Origin: Actinopolymorpha alba DSM 45243
Lineage (GTDB): Bacteria > Actinomycetota > Actinomycetes > Propionibacteriales > Actinopolymorphaceae
NCBI RefSeq assembly: GCF_000373925.1
Contig: NZ_KB892720.1
Coordinates: 60,298 to 124,297 of the forward strand
Length of the DNA: 64,000 bases
Direction of reading: 5' to 3'
Position numbers and translations under genes: made by a program. Every line of letters begins with the position of its first letter. The first letter of the stretch is position 1. The notes beneath the pieces are model-generated. The model saw only the letters and a program-made list of their open reading frames with translations, was not told the DNA's origin and searched no databases. Positions 43,935 through 53,262 of the stretch are shown here, piece by piece.

Positions 43935-44674
43935 TCCGGCCAGATCCCCGACGCGAGTTCGTCGAAGAGCCCGGCCGATGCGTCGACCAGATCGAGGACG
44001 CCCTCCCGGCCGGCGTCGCTGTCGGGGACGAGATCGAAGGCCAGACTGAGAACGTCGTTCAGCGGTCCGCCAAACCGGTGATGGGTCGATCCGGCCTCCC
44101 GGTCACGCAGCATCATCCCGGCGACCAGGCATTGGCGCGGGAGCTCGAGCGCCAGATGGCCACCGATCAGCAGATCGTTCCTGGCGGCCTTGGTCACCGC
44201 GAGAGCAGCCGTGAAGCGGAATTCCTTGATCAGCGGGGGAATTTCCGGAATGACCGGATTGGGTGGACCCGACAGTTCCGGCGATATCCGCGTTTCCGAG
44301 AGGCGGCGCCGCTCGTGAGGGATCGCCTCCCGGTCGTCGACGGCGATGAGGTCGATCCAACGCCCGTCCCGATAGATCACGCGTACGCCCGCACCGCACT
44401 CACGGGTGAACGTCTGGAAGGTCCAGACCGGCCCGAGGGCACCGAGCCACGCAGGACTCGCCACCCGGCCCACCTCGGCGGTCGGAACGACCACGCCAAG
44501 ATCAAGGTCGCTCCATTCATCGAGGTCATCAGTAGCACCGGAACCAAATATCCAGAGTTCCTCGACCGACCCGTCAGTGGCCGCGACGGCGGATACCCGC
44601 GGGAGGGCCTCAGCGTGCCACGTCCCAGCCCTCGTCCCGGCTCCCAAAACTTCCTCGCTCTTTGGTGAAATCAC
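43877..44674 (-). CDS. Nucleotidyltransferase-domain protein
   Basis: This 265-residue protein starts at GTG 44672-44674. The nucleotidyltransferase motif is LWIFGSGATDDLDEWSDLDLGVVVP, with the GSG and the two catalytic Asp residues intact. A later DLIAVDD segment supplies a third acidic residue. The C-terminal half is helical (FRFTAALAVTKAARNDLLIGGHLALEL), as in aminoglycoside-adenylyltransferase-like proteins. It may adenylylate a small molecule; resistance is not implied. It is convergent with, and overlaps, the MTHFR-like gene and divergent from the response regulator. Confidence 0.82.
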   Translation of the reverse strand: MISPKSEEVLGAGTRAGTWHAEALPRVSAVAATDGSVEELWIFGSGATDDLDEWSDLDLGVVVPTAEVGRVASPAWLGALGPVWTFQTFTRECGAGVRVIYRDGRWIDLIAVDDREAIPHERRRLSETRISPELSGPPNPVIPEIPPLIKEFRFTAALAVTKAARNDLLIGGHLALELPRQCLVAGMMLRDREAGSTHHRFGGPLNDVLSLAFDLVPDSDAGREGVLDLVDASAGLFDELASGIWPDYVSDWSGLTVLLDRARAI

Positions 44675-44709
44675 AGGTCCTTCTCAGGTTCCCGGGAAAG
44701 GCTCCCGTC

Positions 44710-45435
44710 GTGTCCGATTCCCAGCCGGGCCGGCCGGCCATGGTTCTGGTGGTCGACGACGAGCCCAACATCCTCGAGTTGCTGTCGGCAGCCCTGAGGC
44801 TGTCCGGGTTCGACGTGCAGGCTGCCAACCGAGGTTCCCTCGCCCTGCACCTGGCAACGCGGACACGACCAGACATCGTCGTACTCGACGTCATGCTCCC
44901 CGACGACGACGGCTTCGAGCTCGCCCGCAAGCTTCGTTCCCTGCACAGCGAGCTTCCGGTGCTGTTCCTGACCGCCCGTGACGCGGTCGAAGACCGTATC
45001 GCGGGGCTCACGGCCGGAGGGGACGACTACGTCACCAAACCATTCAGCCTTGACGAGCTTGTGCTCCGGCTTCGCGCCATCCTTCGCCGAACCCGCCAAC
45101 TGGCCGACATTGAGGACTCGGACGTGTTGACCTACGCCGATATCGAACTCGACGAGAACGCTCATGAAGTACGCCGACGCGGCCAGACCGTGCGGCTCTC
45201 GCCCACCGAATTCAACCTGCTGCGCTATCTCCTGATCAACGCGGAGAAGGTGGTCAGTAAATCGCAGATTCTCGACCGGGTATGGGATTACCAGTTCGGC
45301 GGAGACAGCCGGATCGTCGAGTCGTACATCAGCTACCTTCGCCGCAAGATCGACGTTCACGACCCACCGCTCATCCACACCGTCCGCGGCGTCGGCTACA
45401 CCCTGCGGATGCCGCGCGGGGTGGCCGCGCGCTGA
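44710..45435 (+). CDS. OmpR/PhoB-family response regulator
   Basis: This 241-residue regulator uses GTG 44710 as the likeliest start; GTG 44665 and ATG 44740 are also in frame. The receiver domain has VLVVDDEPN (acidic pocket), phospho-acceptor Asp60 in VVLDVMLPDDDG, LFLTARD and DDYVTKPFSLDEL (Lys). Residues about 140-236 form a winged helix (VRLSPTEFNLLRYLLINAEKVVSKSQILDRVWDY; RIVESYISYLRRKID). It is 10 bp from its kinase. The target genes are not indicated by sequence. Confidence 0.93.
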   Translation: MSDSQPGRPAMVLVVDDEPNILELLSAALRLSGFDVQAANRGSLALHLATRTRPDIVVLDVMLPDDDGFELARKLRSLHSELPVLFLTARDAVEDRIAGLTAGGDDYVTKPFSLDELVLRLRAILRRTRQLADIEDSDVLTYADIELDENAHEVRRRGQTVRLSPTEFNLLRYLLINAEKVVSKSQILDRVWDYQFGGDSRIVESYISYLRRKIDVHDPPLIHTVRGVGYTLRMPRGVAAR

Positions 45436-45445
45436 GCACCGCACG

Positions 45446-46984
45446 ATGGCGATCAGGGCGGTCAGTCGGCGACCATGGACCCTCCAGGCCCGGCTCGTCG
45501 TCGCCCTCCTGGCGGTGGCAGCTGTCGGTCTGACCGCGGTCGGCGGCGCGAGCGTCGTACTCCTGCGGCAGTCCCTCATCAGCCGGGTGGACGAGCAGCT
45601 GACGGGCGTCCTCCGGCAGTGGCGGGTGCGGCCGATCAAACCGCGCCTGCACCCGCCTGGCCAAGCCGGCCCGCGAGATCTGCCGACCGACTTTCGGGTG
45701 ATCCTGCTCGGGCAGGACGGGACCGAACTCACGGTCGTCGGCGAGCTCGCCGGTGACACGAGCGGTCCAGCCCTGCCGCCGCTCGACCAGGCCAGCGCCC
45801 TCCAACGGGACGGGATCCCCTTCACCGTCCCGGACCGGACCGGAGGCGGGTCGTGGCGGGTCCGCGTCCTTCCCACCCCTGCGGGCCGGACGCTCGTCAC
45901 CGCACAGTCCCTTGCCACTGTCGACTTGACCGTCGAGCGCCTTCTGCGGATCGAGATCGCGGTCGGTGCGGTCGTTCTCGCGCTGCTCGGGGTGGTCGCG
46001 GCCGTGGTGGTACGCATCGGACTTCGACCGCTGACCCGCATCGAGCGCACCGCGGCGGCGATCGCGGCCGGCGACCTCGATCGCCGGCTGGCCGGCGACG
46101 ACTCTCACACCGAGACCGGGCGGCTCGCCCGCGCCCTCAACACCATGCTGGGCCGGCTAGGGTCGGCGTTCCGGGAACGCGAGGAGTCCGAGCGCCGGCT
46201 ACGCCGTTTCGTGGGCGACGCGTCGCACGAACTCCGCACCCCACTCACCTCCATCCGAGGCTTCGCCGAGCTGTACCGGCGAGGTGGCGCGCCACGGCGC
46301 GAGGACGTCGACCGGATGATGTGCCGGATCGAGAGCGAGGCCAGGCGGATGGGCCTGCTGGTCGAGGATCTCCTCCTCCTGGCCCGCCTTGACCGGGAAC
46401 GCCCGCTCAACCTCACCGACGTGGACCTGGTAGCCCTGGCAGGGGACGCCGCGCAGGACGCCCGCGCGCACGATCCCGAGCGTCAAGTCCGCCTTGCGGT
46501 GGGCGGCGAGGCGGTCCACGTGGTGGGCGACGAACACCGGCTCCGCCAGGTGATCACGAACCTGGTGACGAACGCCGTCCGGCACACGCCAGCCCAAGCG
46601 GCCGTCGAGATCCGGGTGGGTTGGGCGGACGGCCCGCCCGGGCGCCGGGGAGCCGTTTTCGAGGTCGCCGACAACGGCCCAGGTATTCCGCCCGAGCATG
46701 CGGCCAACGTCTTCGACCGCTTCTATCGCGTGGATCCGTCGCGCTCGCGCGGCCGGGGTGGTACGGGTCTCGGGCTCGCGATCACCGCCGCGATCGTTGC
46801 GGCCCATCACGGCCGGGTGGAGCTGATCACCGAGCAGGGTAAGGGCACGCGCTTCCGCGTGTGGCTCCCCGCCGACGCGACCATCCAACCCAAGGACTTT
46901 GGCCGGTCCCGTCAGACCCCCACGACCTCGCCTTTCGCGCGCCCCTCACCCGCCGAGCGTGACGTGGAAGGCGTACGAACCTGA
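45446..46984 (+). CDS. Sensor histidine kinase (HAMP-HisKA-HATPase)
   Basis: This 512-residue membrane kinase has helix 1 at about 16-37 (RLVVALLAVAAVGLTAVGGASV) and helix 2 at about 170-192 (IAVGAVVLALLGVVAAVVV), with an extracytoplasmic domain between. A HAMP follows. The phospho-acceptor is His261 in GDASHELRTPLTS. ATP-binding boxes are NLVTNAVRHTP, FEVADNGPGIPPE, FDRFYR and GGTGLGLAI. It works with the response regulator just upstream. Its 3' end overlaps the convergent rhamnosidase gene by 39 bp, and its last 25 residues show no known motif. Confidence 0.93.
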   Translation: MAIRAVSRRPWTLQARLVVALLAVAAVGLTAVGGASVVLLRQSLISRVDEQLTGVLRQWRVRPIKPRLHPPGQAGPRDLPTDFRVILLGQDGTELTVVGELAGDTSGPALPPLDQASALQRDGIPFTVPDRTGGGSWRVRVLPTPAGRTLVTAQSLATVDLTVERLLRIEIAVGAVVLALLGVVAAVVVRIGLRPLTRIERTAAAIAAGDLDRRLAGDDSHTETGRLARALNTMLGRLGSAFREREESERRLRRFVGDASHELRTPLTSIRGFAELYRRGGAPRREDVDRMMCRIESEARRMGLLVEDLLLLARLDRERPLNLTDVDLVALAGDAAQDARAHDPERQVRLAVGGEAVHVVGDEHRLRQVITNLVTNAVRHTPAQAAVEIRVGWADGPPGRRGAVFEVADNGPGIPPEHAANVFDRFYRVDPSRSRGRGGTGLGLAITAAIVAAHHGRVELITEQGKGTRFRVWLPADATIQPKDFGRSRQTPTTSPFARPSPAERDVEGVRT

Positions 46985-49900
46985 GCCAACCCGCAGGACC
47001 GTCTCGGCTGGCGAACCGCTCGGCTCCACGACGGCTCCCTCCGCGACGACTCCCTCCGCATCGCCGGCCGGCCGGTCGCCTTCGCGGATGGCGGTGGCCG
47101 TCGGCGTGGGCAGCCAGACCTCCGCGGTGGTGTTCGGCGGGATCGAGACGTCCAGGGCGAACGTGTCGTCCGCAAGCCGCCATTGCGTCGTCACCGGGCC
47201 ATGCACGGTGTCAAGCGCGGCTTTCGCCCAGGTGATGCCGCCGCCCGCACGGGGACGCACGACCACGTGCTGGTAGCCGGGCGCGCCAGGGGCGATTCCG
47301 CCCAGGGTTTGGTACATCCATTCCCCGACCGCGCCGTACGCATAGTGGTTGAACGACGTCATGTGCGGGTCCTGGAAACCGCGGGAGTCGCTCCAGGAGT
47401 CCCAGCGTTCCCACATCGTCGTCGCGTCGCCGTGCACGACGGGATACAGCCACGAGGGATAGGTGTCCTGCGTGAGCAGGCGGAACGCCACGTCCTCGTG
47501 GCCGAAGCGCGACAGCACCGGCAGGAGATACGGCGTACCCAGGAATCCGGTAGCAAGGTGCCAGTTGCGCGACGCGATCTCCTCGACGAGGTGCCGCGCC
47601 GCCATCGGCTCCTCAGCCGGCTCGAGCAGGCCGAAGTGCAGTGCCAGGACGTACGCCGTCTGCGTTCCCGACACCACCGTGCCGCCACCACGGACATACC
47701 TGTCCCGGAACGCGGCCCGCACGTCCGCGTAGAGCTTCTCCCACCGGGCAGCGTCGTCGGGCCGGTCGAGTTCGCGCGCCAGGGAAACGGCCACCCGCGC
47801 GGCGTACGCGAAGAACGCCGTCGACACCAGGTCTTTCGGCGTCGGTGTCGGCGCGAGCCAGTCGGCGAAACCCTCGTCGGGCCGGATGTGGCCGGTGCTG
47901 TTCGCCTCGAGGTAGCGCAACCAGGCGTTGACAGCATCGAGGCTTTCGGCGGCGAGCCGCCGATCGGCGTACGCACGCAGGATTTCCGCGGGCACGATGG
48001 CGATCGCGTCACCCCAACCGGCCGCTCCCGCCGCCGCGCGACCGTCCCCGCCCATGAGGAAACTGTGCGGGGACAAGACGTCCGGCGCGACGTGCGGCAC
48101 CCCGCCGTCCGGCTGCTGGCCGTCACGAAGGTCGCGCAGCCACTTGCGGAAGAAGGACCGCACGTCGTAGTTGAACGCCGCGGTGGATGCGAAGACCTGC
48201 GCGTCACCGGTCCAGCCGAGCCGCTCGTCCCGCTGTGGGCAGTCGGTGGGCACGGTAAGGAAATTGCCGCGCTGGCCCCAGACGATGTTGTGCTGCAGCT
48301 GGTTCAGGCGTTCGTCAGAACACTCCAGCGCACCGATCTGCTCCATGCGGGCGTACGCGACCAGCGCGGTGATGTCGCCCGCCTCGAGCACACCCGGATG
48401 CCCGACCACCTCACAGAACCTGAAGCCGTGCACGGTGAAACGTGGCTCGAAGACCTCACCTTCAGGGTCGCCGCGCAGGGTGTACTCATCGGTCGCGACC
48501 GCACTGCGCAGCGCCTCGACGTACAACTCGCCGCGATGGTCGAGCACTTCGGCATGCCGGACGAGCAGGCGGGTGCCAGCCGCACCGCGGACGTTCAGGC
48601 GTACCCACCCCACGAGATTTTGGCCGAAATCGATGAGGAAGGTACCCGGCCGGCGTTGCTGGACGCTGACCGCCGGGACCTCCTGCTCGACCCGGATCGG
48701 CGGCGCCACCTGCGCCTCGGGCGGGCCGTGCTCGGGGGTGTCAATGGCGACTTGCGTCCAGGTGCTGTCGTCGAAACCCGGGCGATCCCAGCCGATCGGC
48801 TCCTGCCGCGCGTCGATGACCTCGCCGTTCTGGAGATCGGCGTACCTCGTCGCTCCCTCGCCCACCCGCCAGGAGTTGTCAGACACGATCAGCGTGCGCG
48901 AGCCGTCGGTGTGCTCGATTTCCAAGCGGGCACGGAACAACCGCTTGTCGCCGTACTGGAAAGCCCCGAACCAACAGACGTTGCCGGCGTACCACCCGTC
49001 GGCCAGGATGCCGGCCAGCACGTTGGGCCCCTCAGCCAGCAACGCGGTGACGTCGTAGGTTTGGTACGGCACCCGGATCGCGTAGTCGGTCCAGCCCGGG
49101 GTGAGCCACTGGCCGCCCACCCGCTGGCCGTTCAGCCGAACCTCGTAGATACCCAGCGCGGTCGCATAGAGCCGGGCCCGGCGCACCGGGGCCGGAAGCT
49201 CGAATCCCTTACGTAGATAGGGACTTGGCCGATACGTCGCCCTCGACCGGCCGTACGGCGCGGTGCCGTGCAGGCCGTATCCCCGCGCCAGCGGCCAGGA
49301 GGCGTCGGCGTACTCCGGCCCCTCCCACCCTGCCTCGTCGACGTCCCGGCACCGCCAGGTGCCGTCACTCACGACCGTCACCGACGGGCCGTCGTCGAAC
49401 TCGACGTCGAGCCGGGCAACCAGGGCAGCCGCCTCCGCGCCAGGCTCGGTCGCCCGCACGGCGACGGCAAGGATGTTGTCGCCGGGGCGCACCAACAAAG
49501 TCGCGGACTCGCTCACGCCGTCGGTGGTGACAGAAGCGCCGTTGACGTACGCCCGCACCTCGGCCGTGCCCGCGTCGGCCACCAGCCGCGCACGCGCCAC
49601 TCGCCGGTCGTCTGGGACGCTGAAGCGGACCCGGAAGTACGCACCGTCCCCGGCGGCCGAGTCGCCGTCAACCGAAGGGAGCCAGATGCGTTCGACCTGG
49701 CGACCGGGACCCACGAAGTCCAGCGACAGCTGCTCCCCGCGCCCGGGCTCGTCCGCCGCGCCGATCCACCGGGCCGGCGCACCGTCTCGCCAGTCAGCCT
49801 CACCCAGCAGGCCGAGTTCGAACTCCGAAGGCTCGCTCCATCCAGAATCCCGCCCGGATTCATCAGTGACCCGAACCGCCCAGACATATCGCATTCGCGC

Positions 49901-50167
49901 CGAAAGTGGACGGCCGGAATAAACCACGTCCACCGTTTGTGCGGAATTGATCGTCCCGGAGTCCCAAAGCGCCGGGACAGCGTCATTTCCTGGATCGCCG
50001 GCTGTGTGCTCGACCAGCCTGATCTGGTACGCCGTCTGCGCCCGTCCCCGACCGGAACCGGCCAGCTTCCACGACAGGAGCGGCGCGGTATCGTCAAGGC
50101 CCAGCGGCACGGATACACGTTCTGTCCGAAGATCGAAGGGCGTCAGCGGTTCAATGGTTTCGTCCAC
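46946..50167 (-). CDS. Alpha-L-rhamnosidase, glycoside hydrolase family 78
   Basis: This 1073-residue protein starts at GTG 50165-50167. N-terminal Ig-like and jelly-roll domains (LRTERVSVPLGLDDTAPLLSWKL; ARLYATALGIYEVRLNGQRVGGQWLTPGWTDY) lead to the (alpha/alpha)6 barrel with PTDCPQRDERLGWTGDAQVFA (around residues 640-655), the conserved GH78 motif that carries the catalytic acid. Later DPHMTSFNHYAYGAVGEWMYQTLGGIAP and the C-terminal beta domain complete the family. It releases terminal alpha-L-rhamnose from glycosides such as flavonoid or pectin side chains. No signal peptide is seen, so substrates are presumably imported. Its promoter carries the same operator type as the rhamnose operon. 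Confidence 0.93.
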   Translation of the reverse strand: MDETIEPLTPFDLRTERVSVPLGLDDTAPLLSWKLAGSGRGRAQTAYQIRLVEHTAGDPGNDAVPALWDSGTINSAQTVDVVYSGRPLSARMRYVWAVRVTDESGRDSGWSEPSEFELGLLGEADWRDGAPARWIGAADEPGRGEQLSLDFVGPGRQVERIWLPSVDGDSAAGDGAYFRVRFSVPDDRRVARARLVADAGTAEVRAYVNGASVTTDGVSESATLLVRPGDNILAVAVRATEPGAEAAALVARLDVEFDDGPSVTVVSDGTWRCRDVDEAGWEGPEYADASWPLARGYGLHGTAPYGRSRATYRPSPYLRKGFELPAPVRRARLYATALGIYEVRLNGQRVGGQWLTPGWTDYAIRVPYQTYDVTALLAEGPNVLAGILADGWYAGNVCWFGAFQYGDKRLFRARLEIEHTDGSRTLIVSDNSWRVGEGATRYADLQNGEVIDARQEPIGWDRPGFDDSTWTQVAIDTPEHGPPEAQVAPPIRVEQEVPAVSVQQRRPGTFLIDFGQNLVGWVRLNVRGAAGTRLLVRHAEVLDHRGELYVEALRSAVATDEYTLRGDPEGEVFEPRFTVHGFRFCEVVGHPGVLEAGDITALVAYARMEQIGALECSDERLNQLQHNIVWGQRGNFLTVPTDCPQRDERLGWTGDAQVFASTAAFNYDVRSFFRKWLRDLRDGQQPDGGVPHVAPDVLSPHSFLMGGDGRAAAGAAGWGDAIAIVPAEILRAYADRRLAAESLDAVNAWLRYLEANSTGHIRPDEGFADWLAPTPTPKDLVSTAFFAYAARVAVSLARELDRPDDAARWEKLYADVRAAFRDRYVRGGGTVVSGTQTAYVLALHFGLLEPAEEPMAARHLVEEIASRNWHLATGFLGTPYLLPVLSRFGHEDVAFRLLTQDTYPSWLYPVVHGDATTMWERWDSWSDSRGFQDPHMTSFNHYAYGAVGEWMYQTLGGIAPGAPGYQHVVVRPRAGGGITWAKAALDTVHGPVTTQWRLADDTFALDVSIPPNTTAEVWLPTPTATAIREGDRPAGDAEGVVAEGAVVEPSGSPAETVLRVGSGSYAFHVTLGG

Positions 50168-50194
50168 GTCGTATCCATCCGTCGACTGAAGCGG

Positions 50195-50250
50195 TGAAAC
50201 CTTTCAAGAATCCGGCGCTTGACGCTATGGTCGGCGCTACAAGCTGTCAA
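50195..50250 (-). promoter_or_regulatory. GH78 promoter with rhamnose-type operator
   Basis: On the minus strand -35 TTGACA (50250-50245), 17 bases, -10 TAGCGT (50227-50222). TGAAAGGTTTCA (50206-50195), one base from TGAAACGTTTCA, lies 15 bases beyond the -10 and 28 bp before the GTG. The layout matches the rhamnose operon promoter at 20302-20345. Confidence 0.75.
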
Positions 50251-50300
50251 GGAGCATTCCTGCGGCTTGGCGCAGTCGTCGACCACGTGGGAGGTGCATT

Positions 50301-51359
50301 GTGGCGGCAACCGTGGAGAGAATGGGTCGTTCGTCGCGGGCACCCCGCCGCCGCAGCATCAAGGATGTGGCCGATCTGGCCGGCGTTTCGGTGGGCACCG
50401 TTTCCAACGTTCTCAACAAGCCTGCACTGGTAGCCGAAGAGACCCGGATCAAGGTCGAGGCCGCCATCGCGAGCCTTGGCTTCGTACGCAACGGATCCGC
50501 GCGGCAACTCCGGGCGGGCACCAGCCAGACCGTGGGCGCGATCGTCCTCGACATTTCCAACCCGTTCTTCACCGACGTCGCCCGCGGAGTCGAGGACCGG
50601 CTCGCCGAGGACGACCACATCCTCATCCTCGCCAGCTCAGACGATCGGCTCGACAAACAGCACCGCTACCTCCGGCTCCTTGAGGAGCAGGGCGTCCAGG
50701 GTGTTCTGGTGAGCCCGGCGAGCAACGACCTGACCTGGCTCGACCAGACCCGGGCCAGGGGCACGGCTGTCGTCCTGCTCGACCGGCCGAGCCCCAGTCC
50801 ACAGATCTGTTCCGTCGCCGTCGACGACGTGAAGGGCGGCGACCTGGCCGCCACGCACCTTCTCGAACTCGGCCACCAGCGGATCGGATTCGTCAACGGC
50901 TCCACCAAGATCCGCCAGTGCGCCGACCGTCGCAAGGGCGTTCGCAAGGCACTGCGCGCGGCCGGGCTCCGTATCGCCGACTCTCTCGTCGAGACGACCG
51001 TCTCCGCGCTCAACGCTGACGGCGGTGAAGAAGGCCTCGAACGCCTGCTTCGGGTGTCCGAACCCGTCACCGCCATCATCTGCGCCAACGACCTCACCGC
51101 GCTGGGCGTCCTGCGTGGCCTGCGCCGCCGCCGGATCTCGGTTCCCGAACAGATGGCGGTGGTCGGCTACGACGACGTGGAGTTCGCGGGCGTGCTCACC
51201 ACACCGCTGACATCCATCCGCCAGCCGCGCTACCAGATCGGACGCGCCGCGGCGACGCTCCTCCTCAACGAAGCGGGCTCTCGCACCCATCGCCACGAGC
51301 AGGTGCTCTTCCAGCCCGAGCTCATCGTCCGCGAGTCAAGCGGCCCACCTGCCCGGTGA
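50301..51359 (+). CDS. LacI-family transcriptional regulator, probable rhamnose/rhamnoside repressor
   Basis: This 352-residue protein starts at GTG 50301 behind GGGAGGTGC. The DNA-binding helix-turn-helix is SIKDVADLAGVSVGTVSNVLNKPA at residues about 19-42. The periplasmic-binding-protein-like core has VGAIVLDISNPFFTDVARGVEDRL, DDVKGGDLAATHLLELGHQRIGFVNG and GYDDVEFAGVLTTPLTSIRQP. It is divergent from the alpha-rhamnosidase gene, and the shared intergenic region holds the TGAAA-type operator, so a role in controlling GH78 and, from the matching operator, the rhamnose operon is inferred. The ligand is probably rhamnose or a derivative. Confidence 0.88.
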   Translation: MAATVERMGRSSRAPRRRSIKDVADLAGVSVGTVSNVLNKPALVAEETRIKVEAAIASLGFVRNGSARQLRAGTSQTVGAIVLDISNPFFTDVARGVEDRLAEDDHILILASSDDRLDKQHRYLRLLEEQGVQGVLVSPASNDLTWLDQTRARGTAVVLLDRPSPSPQICSVAVDDVKGGDLAATHLLELGHQRIGFVNGSTKIRQCADRRKGVRKALRAAGLRIADSLVETTVSALNADGGEEGLERLLRVSEPVTAIICANDLTALGVLRGLRRRRISVPEQMAVVGYDDVEFAGVLTTPLTSIRQPRYQIGRAAATLLLNEAGSRTHRHEQVLFQPELIVRESSGPPAR

Positions 51360-51383
51360 GCGGGCGGGGCGATCGGGGCACTG

Positions 51384-52175
51384 TCAAGGCCGGATTGCGA
51401 GCACCCGCCGGATCGGGATCGCCACCTCCACGCCGCCCGGCTTCGCACTCGCCCGCTCGGCGAGCCAGTCGGCGGCGGCCTGCCGGCGTTCATCCGGTAC
51501 GTCGGGGAGATAGAGCGCGCTCAGCAGGAGTTCGGCATCCGCGGCGTTCCGGACCCAGAATCCGAACCGCTCGCGCGCGTCCTCCATCACCACCAGCCCG
51601 GCGCGCGTCAGGGTCTCCTCAAGCCCGGCGACCCTCCCGCCGGGGAAGCGCGGCGGTGTCCGCAGCCGCGCCGTGAGCGGACCCAGGATGCGGGCGTCCC
51701 CTGGCCGAAGCGGCAACGGCGACGCGACCGTGGCCGCGAGCATGCCGCCCGGACGCAGGACCCTCCTGCATTCGGCCAGCGCACGGTCGAGCGGCTGCAC
51801 CACCATCAGGCTCATCGAACACACGACGGCGTCGAAGCTCTCGTCCGCGAACGGCAGCGCACTCGCGTCCGCACACAGGACGTGCACACCGTGCCGCCGG
51901 CGCGCCACCATCAGCTCCGGCTCGGACCGGTCGATCCCGATGACCAGCGGATGGCTCTCGATCTCGCCCCCGGCCTGCTCGGCGGCCAGTTCAGCTGCCA
52001 CCGGACCGCTGCCGCAGGCGACATCCAGAACCCACCGGCCGCGGCCCGCGACGGGACGAAGCACCCAGGCGTACGGCGTGAGACCGGCCGCCGTGCAGCG
52101 TCGTAGGACCTGCTCGACCTGACCGGCGCGGCGGGTGTGGAAGTCGGCAAGGTACGCCGACCAGTCCTCGGTCAC
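51384..52175 (-). CDS. Class I SAM-dependent methyltransferase
   Basis: This 263-residue protein starts at GTG 52173-52175, overlapping the upstream stop (GTGA). SAM-binding motif I is WVLDVACGSGPVAAELA, with an acidic end in VIGIDRSEPELMVARRR and motif VLCADASALPFADESFDAVVCSMSLMVV. RRVLRPGGMLAATV completes the UbiE/methyltransferase-11 pattern. The substrate is unknown. It is translationally coupled to the unknown protein upstream, so the two probably act together. Confidence 0.9.
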   Translation of the reverse strand: MTEDWSAYLADFHTRRAGQVEQVLRRCTAAGLTPYAWVLRPVAGRGRWVLDVACGSGPVAAELAAEQAGGEIESHPLVIGIDRSEPELMVARRRHGVHVLCADASALPFADESFDAVVCSMSLMVVQPLDRALAECRRVLRPGGMLAATVASPLPLRPGDARILGPLTARLRTPPRFPGGRVAGLEETLTRAGLVVMEDARERFGFWVRNAADAELLLSALYLPDVPDERRQAAADWLAERASAKPGGVEVAIPIRRVLAIRP

Positions 52176-53242
52176 TGCCAGCCAGCGCCCTTCGCCTGCG
52201 GCCGGAGTACGTCGAGGATGTCGTCCCGAATGGTCTGGAACACCGTCCCTCGTTGGACCGCCCGGCCAGCCACCGCCGAGACCAGCGCACTGAAACCCGG
52301 AAGCGCCTCGCCGCGACCGTCCGCCGGATCAACCGGGCTCGCGAGGAGCGGGTTCGTGCCGTTCTCCCACGGCCGGACCAACCGGGCAAAGGATCGGTGC
52401 CAGGTGTCCTCGATCTCGCTCGGAGCGGGCACGCCGAAGAAGTGGCCCACCGGGGCGTGGTGGCGCAGCGCGACGACCGGGCTCGCGGCGTACATCCGCG
52501 CGAGGTGGACCCGCGCCCCCAGGTCCTGGCGTACGTCCTCAGCCAACTGCGTCCACACCGAGCACGGCGCCCGGCACACACCCTCGACCGCCGGGCGTCC
52601 GGGCACCGGATGCGACGCACAGCGGGCGAGCGCGTCAGACACCCTCGAGTGGAACCGGTCCAGGTAGACGGTCCAGCCTTCGGTGTCGCCGCGCATGGCG
52701 TTCTCGACCCGCTGCGCGGCACTGCGCTGGGCGGCGGTGTGGTCGCACTTACCGGCCCGGAGCCCCCACCGACTGTCGGGGACACGAACGAACGCAGTCA
52801 GGTCGCGGGGGTCGCCGGCGTGACCGAGTACGGATTCCCAGGCCAGCAGCGGGAGGTACTCCGCGATCAGGTGCAACAGGACCACGACGTGGACCGGCTC
52901 CCGGCGGCGCCAGCGGATGTCGACCGCCTCGAGCATCAGCGCGAAGAGGGGCACCAGGCTACGCAGCGAACCCCGGTCATCGCCGAACGGCTCGCGCGGG
53001 AAGTGCGCCGCCTGAACCGGCGCGACGACGTCATCCGGAAGCACCCGGTCGGCCGCGATCAGGTCGAAGTCCTCGGCGTCGAGGTCGAGCAGACGCTCCC
53101 CTGCCGTCGCGAGGGCATCGACCTCGCGACGTACCCGCTCGGGCAGGTCGAGTACGTGAACGATGGATGCCATACCCGCGAAGCGATAGTCAGCCAGCAA
53201 CGCCGAGACGATACCGAACGCGCGCTGGGTCGCACTCTCCAC
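52172..53242 (-). CDS. Unrecognised protein, second gene of an IdeR-led operon
   Basis: The protein has 356 residues if it starts at GTG 53240-53242; ATG 53173 is an alternative. I do not recognise it. The first half is helix-rich and acidic (LDLDAEDFDLIAADRVLPDDVV; HVVVLLHLIAEYLPLLAWESVL). The middle holds spaced Cys and His residues (GKCDHTA; ARCASHP; GVCRAPCS), which could bind metal. No signal peptide or membrane helix is seen. It follows the IdeR-type gene by 20 bp and overlaps the methyltransferase by 4 bp, so it may serve a metal-responsive modification step. That is inference from context only. Confidence 0.6.
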   Translation of the reverse strand: MESATQRAFGIVSALLADYRFAGMASIVHVLDLPERVRREVDALATAGERLLDLDAEDFDLIAADRVLPDDVVAPVQAAHFPREPFGDDRGSLRSLVPLFALMLEAVDIRWRRREPVHVVVLLHLIAEYLPLLAWESVLGHAGDPRDLTAFVRVPDSRWGLRAGKCDHTAAQRSAAQRVENAMRGDTEGWTVYLDRFHSRVSDALARCASHPVPGRPAVEGVCRAPCSVWTQLAEDVRQDLGARVHLARMYAASPVVALRHHAPVGHFFGVPAPSEIEDTWHRSFARLVRPWENGTNPLLASPVDPADGRGEALPGFSALVSAVAGRAVQRGTVFQTIRDDILDVLRPQAKGAGWQ

Positions 53243-53262
53243 AGCAAATACCAGGTGGTCGC

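Noticed and set aside
46946..46984. 39-bp overlap between kinase and rhamnosidase 3' ends as a sign of a wrong stop
   Set aside because: Both reading frames continue in family-consistent sequence almost to their ends. Short convergent overlaps are normal in such compact genomes.
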